This document shows positions 17,433-24,523 of a stretch of 64,000 nucleotides of DNA, in pieces. A program made the translations under genes and the position numbers. Numbering within the stretch: position 1 is the first letter of the stretch; the number at the start of each line of letters is the position of its first letter. The notes under the pieces are model-generated. The model did not search any database. It saw only the letters and a list, made by a program, of their open reading frames with translations, and was not told the DNA's origin. This stretch comes from Prolixibacteraceae bacterium UBA1413 (GTDB lineage: Bacteria; Bacteroidota; Bacteroidia; Bacteroidales; Prolixibacteraceae), in NCBI GenBank assembly GCA_002304925.1, contig DBPT01000029.1:95743-159742 (forward strand), in the 5' to 3' direction.

Positions 17433-19799
17433 ATGATAACGCCAAGAATTCAAAAACTCAGGGAGAAAAGCCTCGGTGCTGAACCACGGATTTCTGCTGA
17501 AAGGGGACTGCTGGTCACCCGCTTTTACCGTGATCACCTGGCATTCGGGGATTCCGTACCAGTTCAGCGGGCAAAAGCTTTCAGCTATATTCTGGAAAAC
17601 AAGGAGATCTGTATCAATGAGGGGGAGTTGATCGTCGGGGAGCGGGGACCGGCACCCAAGGCCACTCCCACTTATCCTGAAATCAACCTCCACTCGCTTC
17701 AGGATCTCGACATCCTGAACAGCCGGGAGAAGGTGTGGTTCAGGGTTGACACTGAAACCAGGGAAGCATATGAAAAGGAGATCATTCCGTTCTGGAAGGG
17801 AAGATCAAACCGGGACCGCATCATGGAAGCCATGACTTCGGAATGGAAGGATGCCTATGCTGCCGGCATATTCACGGAATTCATGGAGCAGCGGGCGCCG
17901 GGACATACGGTGGCCGGCGATAAAATTTACAAAAAGGGAATGTCTGACATCATCGCCGATGTTGACCGAGCCATGTCACAACTTGATTTTCTGAATGATC
18001 CTGCGGCATTTGAAAAAATGGAGGAGTTAAAAGCGATGCGCATTGCGGCGCGTGCACTCATCGATTTTGCCGGCCGGCATGCTGAAAAACTGGATTTGCT
18101 GGCAGCGGAAGAAAAAGATCGCGCAAGGAGCAAAGAGCTGGCCGATATGGCGGCCATCTGCCGGAAAGTGCCTGCCTCTGCTCCGGAGACTTTTCACGAA
18201 GCCCTTCAGCATTACTGGTTCGTCCACCTGGGGGTAGTGACGGAATTAAATCCCTGGGATAGTTTCAATCCCGGCCGGCTCGACCAGCACCTGATTCCTT
18301 TTTGGGAAAAGGAAACCGCGGCCGGCACCCTCACCCGGGAAACAGCGGAGGAGTTGCTGCAATCTTTCTGGATTAAATTCAACAACCACCCGGCACCGCC
18401 GAAAGTGGGCATTACGGCCCTGGAAAGCAATACCTATACCGATTTTGCGCTGATCAACGTAGGCGGAGTTAAGACCGACGGTTCAGATGCTGTCAATGAA
18501 ATGAGTTATCTCATCCTGGATGTGATCGAAGAGATGCGGCTTTTACAGCCCAGTTCCATGGTGCAGGTGAGCAAGAAAAATCCTGACAGGTTCATTGACA
18601 GAGCCGTTAAGATCACCAAAACCGGATTCGGACAACCTTCCATCTTCAATACCGACGCCATCATCCAGGAGTTGACGCGGCAGGGGAAAGATATTTACGA
18701 CGCCCGCAATGGCGGTGCCAGCGGATGTGTGGAAAGCGGGGCTTTCGGCACCGAGAGTTACATCCTGACAGGATATTTCAACCTGCCCAAGGTTCTGGAG
18801 ATCACCCTGCACAATGGTATCGATCCCCGCACGAGCCGAAAAATGGGAATCAGCACCGGCTATCCCGGAGATTTTGAAGATTATAGCCGGTTTTTGGAAG
18901 CCTTCCGTAAACAGGTGGAGCATTTTGTCCGCATTAAGATACACGGAAGCAACATCATCGAATCCATCTTCATGACCCATGTCCCCACCCCTTTTCTCTC
19001 ACTGATCATCGACGACTGTGTGGAAAAGGGAACCGACTACATCTGCGGGGGAGCACGTTACAATACCAACTACATCCAGGGGGTGGGCATCGGCACCCTT
19101 ACCGACAGCCTGACATCAATCCGGAAAATGGTTTTTGAGGAGCATCAGATCACCCTTCCGCGGTTCGTGGAAGTTCTGGACCGCAATTTTATCGGGGATG
19201 AGGATTTGCTGTACCATCTGATCTATAAAATGCCGAAATACGGCAATGATAATCAGGAAGCCGACCGGCAGCTCACCGATGTTTTTAACATCTATTACGA
19301 CGCAGTCAACGGGCATGCCTCTCCACGGGGCGCCGCTTACCGGATCAACCTGTTGCCGACCACCAGCCATGTTTATTTCGGCAGCATAATGCTGGCCAGC
19401 CCCGACGGGAGAAAAGCGGGACAACCTCTCTCGGAAGGGATTTCCCCAGTTCAGGGAGCCGACACCCACGGCCCTTCCGCGGTGATCAGGTCCGCCGCAA
19501 AAATAGATCACCTGCGTACCGGCGGAACCCTGTTGAACCAGAAATTCTCCCCCTCTTTCTTTGAGGATGAAGAAGCCATCCGGAAAATCTCTCACCTGGT
19601 AAGGAGCTATTTCAGGATGGATGGCCATCATATCCAGTTCAACGTCGTCACCGCTGAAACCCTCCGTGATGCCCGGAAACACCCCGAAAAATACCGCGAT
19701 CTGATCGTTCGCGTTGCCGGATACAGCGATTATTTCAACGACCTGGGCGAAGACCTCCAGGAAGAGATCATAAGACGTACCGAACACGAAAACCTCTGA
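17433..19799 (+). CDS. hypD: Glycyl-radical dehydratase, probable trans-4-hydroxy-L-proline dehydratase
   Basis: 788 residues. The thiyl-radical site is GCVESG (Cys432, Glu434) and the glycyl-radical loop is RVAGYSDYF (Gly763). As I recall the C. difficile HypD structure (789 residues), its key residues are Phe152, His160, Asp278, Ser334, Asp339, Phe340, Cys434, Glu436, Tyr450 and Gly765. Here, at exactly two positions lower, stand Phe150, His158, Asp276, Ser332, Asp337, Phe338, Cys432, Glu434, Tyr448 and Gly763. That favours HypD over choline, glycerol or isethionate enzymes. HypD removes water from hydroxyproline to give pyrroline-5-carboxylate, which ProC reduces to proline. No proC is in the window. 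The enzyme is oxygen-sensitive, so this implies anaerobic life. Confidence 0.85.
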   Translation: MITPRIQKLREKSLGAEPRISAERGLLVTRFYRDHLAFGDSVPVQRAKAFSYILENKEICINEGELIVGERGPAPKATPTYPEINLHSLQDLDILNSREKVWFRVDTETREAYEKEIIPFWKGRSNRDRIMEAMTSEWKDAYAAGIFTEFMEQRAPGHTVAGDKIYKKGMSDIIADVDRAMSQLDFLNDPAAFEKMEELKAMRIAARALIDFAGRHAEKLDLLAAEEKDRARSKELADMAAICRKVPASAPETFHEALQHYWFVHLGVVTELNPWDSFNPGRLDQHLIPFWEKETAAGTLTRETAEELLQSFWIKFNNHPAPPKVGITALESNTYTDFALINVGGVKTDGSDAVNEMSYLILDVIEEMRLLQPSSMVQVSKKNPDRFIDRAVKITKTGFGQPSIFNTDAIIQELTRQGKDIYDARNGGASGCVESGAFGTESYILTGYFNLPKVLEITLHNGIDPRTSRKMGISTGYPGDFEDYSRFLEAFRKQVEHFVRIKIHGSNIIESIFMTHVPTPFLSLIIDDCVEKGTDYICGGARYNTNYIQGVGIGTLTDSLTSIRKMVFEEHQITLPRFVEVLDRNFIGDEDLLYHLIYKMPKYGNDNQEADRQLTDVFNIYYDAVNGHASPRGAAYRINLLPTTSHVYFGSIMLASPDGRKAGQPLSEGISPVQGADTHGPSAVIRSAAKIDHLRTGGTLLNQKFSPSFFEDEEAIRKISHLVRSYFRMDGHHIQFNVVTAETLRDARKHPEKYRDLIVRVAGYSDYFNDLGEDLQEEIIRRTEHENL

Positions 19800-19832
19800 A
19801 AGGATAATTCCCTTTAATACCGATATAAAAAC

Positions 19833-19840
19833 TATTTTTG
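19833..19840 (+). promoter_or_regulatory. -7 promoter element very close to the start of the 185-residue gene
   Basis: TATTTTTG, a full TAnnTTTG match, ends only 5 nt before the ATG at 19846. If it is used, transcription would begin at or near the start codon, giving a leaderless mRNA. Confidence 0.55.
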
Positions 19841-19845
19841 CGCAA

Positions 19846-20403
19846 ATGACGCATACAATAACAGGAGCCGGGGTTTGCATCCTGGCAACACTCCCGTTGA
19901 CAGCATCGGCAGTGAATGTGAAAGGACCCGACGGATATGCGCTGGTGGCCGTTTTTTTCATCATCGCCACACCGGTGCTGATCTATTTTTTTGCCAACTG
20001 GATCAGAAAAAGAGGTACCCGGGAAACCGCCGGAACCTACCGTTTGCACAAAAGTAAATATTCGGTAACACTGGAGAAAAACAAGATTTACCATCCCGAT
20101 TTCCTGAAACTCACAGTCTCCAACAACGGGAATTCCGACCTTGACCTGGACATGCCCCTGTTGACATTCACCCACCTGTTTCTGAAGAGGAAATTCCGGT
20201 TGAAAGGGTTCCGGAACTACCAGTTCTATCCTTTGTTGCTGGAACCGGGGAAAAAACATGAACTGACCATCGATCTTGCCCCTTTTTACCAGCATGATCC
20301 TTCCCTGAAGCGGTTCCCCCGGGTGACGGTCTCCGTCAGCGAAGTCAGCAGCAACCGTTCCGTATCACAAAGTGTCAGTTTACGCAAAACTTTTTTCAAC
20401 TGA
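19846..20403 (+). CDS. Hypothetical membrane protein
   Basis: 185 residues. Hydrophobic stretches at about residues 5-22 and 33-51 (ALVAVFFIIATPVLIYFFANWI) look like a signal or first helix plus one membrane span. A soluble beta-rich tail of about 130 residues follows (YSVTLEKNKIYHPDFLKLTVSN, ELTIDLAPFYQH), reminiscent of an immunoglobulin-like or CARDB-type domain. I do not recognise the family. It is followed by the pullulanase gene after one base (TGA ends at 20403, ATG at 20405), so the two are translationally linked. The connection in function is unclear. Confidence 0.7.
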   Translation: MTHTITGAGVCILATLPLTASAVNVKGPDGYALVAVFFIIATPVLIYFFANWIRKRGTRETAGTYRLHKSKYSVTLEKNKIYHPDFLKLTVSNNGNSDLDLDMPLLTFTHLFLKRKFRLKGFRNYQFYPLLLEPGKKHELTIDLAPFYQHDPSLKRFPRVTVSVSEVSSNRSVSQSVSLRKTFFN

Positions 20404-20404
20404 T

Positions 20405-22342
20405 ATGCGGAACTGGCATTTCAACCATATTGATTTTTCCACCTATCCTCATTATGCCGGAAGTGACCTGGGTGTTACCTGGTCAGAAAGCATGAGTTTC
20501 TTCAGGCTTTGGGCGCCGACGGCCAAAAGGGTGGAAATCAGGCTTTATTTAGAAGGAAAATCAGGAAAGCCCCTGAAAGTGATTTCTATGGAAAAGGCGG
20601 AATCAGGGACGTGGATTCATCAGGAACCAGGAAATCTCGAAGGAAAATTTTACACCTTCAAGGTGAATGACGGGGAGTGGCTTCATGAGGTACCCGGTCC
20701 ATATGCCCGTGCCGTTGGCGTGAACGGTCACAGGGGCATGATCTTCAATCCGGAAAATACCCATCCCCCGGGATGGGAAAATGACAAAGGCCCGGTACTG
20801 AAAAATTTCACCGACTGGATTATTTATGAAATCCATATCCGGGATTTCTCCATCGCTGAAAATTCCGGGATCTTCCACAAAGGCAAATACGCGGGTTTTA
20901 CCGAAGCGGGAACGGTATCTCCCGAAGGGGAGACCACTGGGCTCTCCCACCTCCTCGAAATGGGTATCACCCATGTGCATCTGCTACCGGTAAATGATTT
21001 TCAGACCGTCGATGAAGAGTTCCCCCTTCTGAAATATAACTGGGGATATGATCCCCAGAATTTCAACGCCCCGGAAGGTTCTTATTCCACCGATCCCTAC
21101 GACGGGAGGGTCAGGATCAGGGAACTCAAACAAATGGTGAAAGCATTGCACGATCACGGTATCGGGGTTATCCTGGACGTGGTATACAATCACACCTGGC
21201 TCACCAAAGGATCGGTATTTAACCAAACTGTACCCGGATATTATTACCGGCAGAATCCTGACGGCTCTTTTTCCAACGCTTCGGGCTGCGGTAATGAAAT
21301 CGCCTCAGAGCGTTACATGGTACGGAAATATATCATCGACTCCCTCAAATACTGGATCAACGAATACCATATCGACGGGTTCCGCTTTGACCTGATGGGG
21401 ATTTATGATAGCGATACCATGCGGCATATCCGTTATGAAATCGACAGCATCAACAGCGGAATCTTTTTATTCGGTGAGGGGTGGACTGCCGATACGAGTC
21501 CGATGCCGGGATACCGGAGAGCCATCAAAAGGAACATTTCTCACATTCCCGGGATTGCGGTATTTTGCGATGACATGCGCGATGCGTTGAAAGGCAACCA
21601 CAACCCCAGGTCAAGTCTGGGGTTTGTAAGCGGACTGGCCTTGCGTGAAGAAGCCGTAAAATTTGGCGTGGTGGCAGCCACCTGGCATCCCCAGATCGTT
21701 TACAGCTATGTCGAAAGCAGCCCCGAACCCTGGGCCGCGGAACCTTCCCAATGTGTGAATTATGTCTCCTGTCACGATAATTACACCCTTTATGACAAAT
21801 TGAGGATGAGCGTGCCCGATGCCTCAGATGAGGAGATCCGCAAAATGGTCAAACTTGCCGGTGCGATCATCCTGACTTCCCAGGGTGTCCCTTTTCTTCA
21901 CGCCGGCATGGAATTCTGCCGCTCAAAGGAGGGTCATGGCAATTCCTACAAAGCACCCGACCTTATCAACCAGCTGGACTGGTCGTTAAAGTCAACCTAT
22001 AAAGACGTGACAGCATACTATAAAAAACTGATCAGGCTGCGGAAAAACCACCCCGTATTCCGGATGCCCCATGCCGATATGATCCGCAAAAATCTCAGTT
22101 TTTGCATCGAATACAAGGTAGGTGTGGTCTCCTATTGCCTCAACGGCAGAAATGCGGGTGACTCCTGGGATCAGCTTCTGGTCATTTTCAACGGCAACAG
22201 GGATTCTGTTTCTGTTCCAATTCCCGCAGAAAAATTTAGGATCATAGCCTACGAGGATGAAATCAGGGAAGATGGAATCGACATCATTGAGGCACCCACC
22301 ATAACGGTCCCCCCGGTATCCATGACCTTGCTGGCCCGCTGA
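20405..22342 (+). CDS. pulA: Type I pullulanase (GH13 debranching enzyme)
   Basis: 645 residues. An N-terminal CBM48/E-set domain (about 1-120, FRLWAPTAKRVEIRLY) precedes the GH13 barrel, with the pullulanase signature YNWGYDPQNFNAPEGSY. The four GH13 regions are present: DVVYNH (I), GFRFDLMG with the nucleophile Asp (II), LFGEGW with the acid/base Glu (III) and SCHDN (IV). It hydrolyses alpha-1,6 branches in glycogen, starch limit dextrins or pullulan. No signal peptide is visible, so it is probably cytosolic and acts on glycogen or imported dextrins. The ATG at 20405 is preferred over a GTG at 20372 inside the previous gene. Its stop abuts the stop of ald on the other strand, with no base between. 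Confidence 0.94.
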   Translation: MRNWHFNHIDFSTYPHYAGSDLGVTWSESMSFFRLWAPTAKRVEIRLYLEGKSGKPLKVISMEKAESGTWIHQEPGNLEGKFYTFKVNDGEWLHEVPGPYARAVGVNGHRGMIFNPENTHPPGWENDKGPVLKNFTDWIIYEIHIRDFSIAENSGIFHKGKYAGFTEAGTVSPEGETTGLSHLLEMGITHVHLLPVNDFQTVDEEFPLLKYNWGYDPQNFNAPEGSYSTDPYDGRVRIRELKQMVKALHDHGIGVILDVVYNHTWLTKGSVFNQTVPGYYYRQNPDGSFSNASGCGNEIASERYMVRKYIIDSLKYWINEYHIDGFRFDLMGIYDSDTMRHIRYEIDSINSGIFLFGEGWTADTSPMPGYRRAIKRNISHIPGIAVFCDDMRDALKGNHNPRSSLGFVSGLALREEAVKFGVVAATWHPQIVYSYVESSPEPWAAEPSQCVNYVSCHDNYTLYDKLRMSVPDASDEEIRKMVKLAGAIILTSQGVPFLHAGMEFCRSKEGHGNSYKAPDLINQLDWSLKSTYKDVTAYYKKLIRLRKNHPVFRMPHADMIRKNLSFCIEYKVGVVSYCLNGRNAGDSWDQLLVIFNGNRDSVSVPIPAEKFRIIAYEDEIREDGIDIIEAPTITVPPVSMTLLAR

Positions 22343-23563
22343 TTAGAAAACGGCCAGCAACAATTCGATATCCTTTACCGCCATGTTGAACTGGTTCCCC
22401 ACATCGCGGCTGGTCAGGATGCCATGGTAGAGATAAACCCCTTTCCGGAATCCCCTGGAAGATTTGATATAATTGTCGACGCCCCCGTTGTCGCCTATCG
22501 CCAGCAATTCGGGGATCAGCAGATTGCTCATCGAGATGGAGGCAGTGCGGGCCACCAGCGACGGTAAGTTGGGCACGCAATAGTGGATGACGCCATGCTT
22601 TCTGAAAACAGGATTGTTCAGATCGGTAAGCTGCGATGTTTCAAAGACACCTCCCTGACTTGCGTTGAGATCAACGATGACAGCGCCTTCTTTCATGCTG
22701 GCGATTATCTCTTCGGAGACCTTGAAATTGGGGGTTGAGTTAAAAGGCATGGCACCCAGGACGGCATCGGCCGAAACCAATGCTTTTTTTAACACCTTGG
22801 GATAAAGTACCGAAGTGAATATCCTCCTGCCCAATTTTTCTTCCAGCCTGCTGAGATCTTCGACCGACGTATCAAAAACTTTCACCACAATTCCAAGGCT
22901 CAGAGCCGCCCTGGCGGCAAATTCAGCAGCCGTACCCGACCCGATGATCACCAGTTCTGCAGGGGTGATCCCGGTCACATCCCCGAAGAGTACTCCCTTC
23001 CCACCCCGGGAATTGCTGAGATATTCGCTGGCCACGGTAACCGAGGTGATCCCGGAAATCTGGCTCATCTGATGGACAAACGGCATAAACCCGTTTTCAT
23101 TTTCAAGGTATTCGTAAGCAATGCAGGTCATCTTCTTCTGCATCAGCATATCGATGGTCTCGCGACAATGCGACTGAATCTGCAAGTTGGAAATGATCAC
23201 CTGGTTGCCCCGGAGCAATTCTATTTCTTCACTGTTAAAAGGCGCTACCCGTAAAATGATATCGCATTGAAACAGTTCCTCTTTTTTTTCAACCATGACG
23301 GCTCCCGCTTCGGTATATTCCTGGTCGGAATAACTGGCCAGGCGGCCGGCACCCGCTTCAATATAAATTTCATGACCATAGGAAACCAACAGGTCCACCG
23401 CCTGGGGCGTTAAGGGCACACGGTATTCCACCTTGCTGATGTCGGAGGGAATCCCGATGACAATTTTTTTCTCCTTGCGCTGTACCTCAAGCATTTCCTC
23501 CTTCGGAAGCAGCATGGTCTTGGAAACGGGTAATCCCGATCTGGTCTTTTCCCTGGTTGTCAT
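22343..23563 (-). CDS. ald: Alanine dehydrogenase
   Basis: 406 residues, in the alanine dehydrogenase / transhydrogenase alpha family. It interconverts L-alanine with pyruvate and ammonia using NAD. The N-terminal catalytic half contains GIPSDISKVEYRVPLTPQAV. The NAD-binding domain has VIIGSGTAAEFAARAALSLG (about residues 208-227), and a late catalytic loop reads VPNLPSLVARTAS. It is about 35 residues longer at the N-terminus than classical Ald (near 371), as is usual in this phylum. It fits amino-acid fermentation. The stop directly abuts the pulA stop, so the two transcripts converge without a terminator. Confidence 0.9.
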   Translation of the reverse strand: MTTREKTRSGLPVSKTMLLPKEEMLEVQRKEKKIVIGIPSDISKVEYRVPLTPQAVDLLVSYGHEIYIEAGAGRLASYSDQEYTEAGAVMVEKKEELFQCDIILRVAPFNSEEIELLRGNQVIISNLQIQSHCRETIDMLMQKKMTCIAYEYLENENGFMPFVHQMSQISGITSVTVASEYLSNSRGGKGVLFGDVTGITPAELVIIGSGTAAEFAARAALSLGIVVKVFDTSVEDLSRLEEKLGRRIFTSVLYPKVLKKALVSADAVLGAMPFNSTPNFKVSEEIIASMKEGAVIVDLNASQGGVFETSQLTDLNNPVFRKHGVIHYCVPNLPSLVARTASISMSNLLIPELLAIGDNGGVDNYIKSSRGFRKGVYLYHGILTSRDVGNQFNMAVKDIELLLAVF

Positions 23564-23620
23564 TGCCGTAGCCTTTTAAAACATATAAAATTACTTCCAA
23601 ATCATGAATTAACCAAACGA

Positions 23621-24046
23621 TCAGTCCGGTAACCCTGCCTTGATGGTGCGCGAACCGTTCTGATCTTCCGTAAGCTTTACGGCAACATGGCCTTGGGGAA
23701 GAAGCGATTCTATTTTCTCAGGCCATTCTATCAGACAATAATGACCACTGAAAAAGTAATCCTCATAGCCCAGGTCAAAAGCCTCGGTGAGAGTTTTCAG
23801 CCGGTAAAAGTCAAAATGAAACAACGGATTTCCTTCCCGGGTATGGTATTCGTTGATAATGGCGAAAGAAGGACTGTTTACCACATCGGAAGAGCCCAGC
23901 ACCTTACAGATCTCCCGGATGAAAGTGGTCTTTCCGGCTCCCATCTTTCCATAAAAAGCAAAAATCCGCCTCTCAGGAAATTCGGCGATCAATTCGCCCG
24001 CCACCTTGCTCAGTTCTTCCCTGATTACCTGATTTCGTTCAAACAT
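23621..24046 (-). CDS. tsaE: tRNA threonylcarbamoyladenosine biosynthesis ATPase TsaE
   Basis: A 141-residue P-loop ATPase that works with TsaB and TsaD in making t6A at position 37 of ANN-decoding tRNAs. The Walker A motif is GKMGAGKTT (about residues 29-37). VNSPSFAIINEY, FHFDFYRL and the C-terminal LIEWPEK are family hallmarks. The ATG at 24046 gives the standard length; an upstream in-frame ATG would extend past the promoter element. It is divergent from gcvH, with only 66 nt between the two start codons. Confidence 0.94.
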   Translation of the reverse strand: MFERNQVIREELSKVAGELIAEFPERRIFAFYGKMGAGKTTFIREICKVLGSSDVVNSPSFAIINEYHTREGNPLFHFDFYRLKTLTEAFDLGYEDYFFSGHYCLIEWPEKIESLLPQGHVAVKLTEDQNGSRTIKAGLPD

Positions 24047-24066
24047 TGACAACTCTTTCAATAATA

Positions 24067-24074
24067 CAAAAATA
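24067..24074 (-). promoter_or_regulatory. -7 promoter element of tsaE
   Basis: On the minus strand TATTTTTG (CAAAAATA on +), a full TAnnTTTG match 20 nt before the tsaE ATG, in the short intergenic region shared with gcvH. Confidence 0.5.
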
Positions 24075-24112
24075 TGGTTAATTTTACCAAAAATATCCAT
24101 AACCAAGTTATT

Positions 24113-24493
24113 ATGAAAATACCTGAAAATCTGAAATTTACCCATGATCATGAATGGGTTCGTGTCGAAGACGGCATGGCCGTGGTGGGAATTACCGATT
24201 TCGCACAGGGAGAATTGGGCGATGTGGTTTTCGTGGAAATTGAAACGGAGGGAGAAACTCTCAGCCAGGGAGACATCTTTGGCACCGTGGAAGCTGTTAA
24301 AACTGTTTCCGACCTTTTCATGCCCCTTTCGGGTGAGGTGGTTGAAGTAAACGAAGCCCTTGCAGCCAATCCGGAACTGGTGAACAAGGATCCATACGGA
24401 GAAGGCTGGATGATAAAAGTTAAAATCGCTGATCCGGCGGAGTTGTCGGACTTGTTGTCAGCCGAAGATTATCAGAAGATGCTCGAATCGTAA
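24113..24493 (+). CDS. gcvH: Glycine cleavage system H protein
   Basis: A 126-residue lipoyl carrier protein that shuttles the aminomethyl group between the P and T proteins of glycine cleavage. The lipoylation lysine lies in FGTVEAVKTVSD (about residues 56-67), inside the expected hammerhead fold, and the family C-terminus is present. The ATG at 24113 is preferred because it begins the conserved KIPENLKFTHDHEWV. No gcvT or gcvP is in the window. It ends in a strong bidirectional terminator. Confidence 0.96.
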   Translation: MKIPENLKFTHDHEWVRVEDGMAVVGITDFAQGELGDVVFVEIETEGETLSQGDIFGTVEAVKTVSDLFMPLSGEVVEVNEALAANPELVNKDPYGEGWMIKVKIADPAELSDLLSAEDYQKMLES

Positions 24494-24523
24494 AAAGAGG
24501 CTGCCCCGGGGCAGCCTCTTTTT
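24492..24523. terminator. Bidirectional rho-independent terminator between gcvH and nrdJ
   Basis: A perfect palindrome at 24497-24518 (11-bp GC-rich arms, GAGGCTGCCCC and its complement) is flanked by A5 on the left and T6 on the right. It can terminate both the gcvH (+) and nrdJ (-) transcripts. The nrdJ stop codon starts at 24526, directly beside it. Confidence 0.92.

Noticed and set aside
24492..24523. Strong palindrome considered as an attachment site or protein operator
   Set aside because: Position between two convergent stop codons and the flanking A and T runs explain it fully as a terminator.
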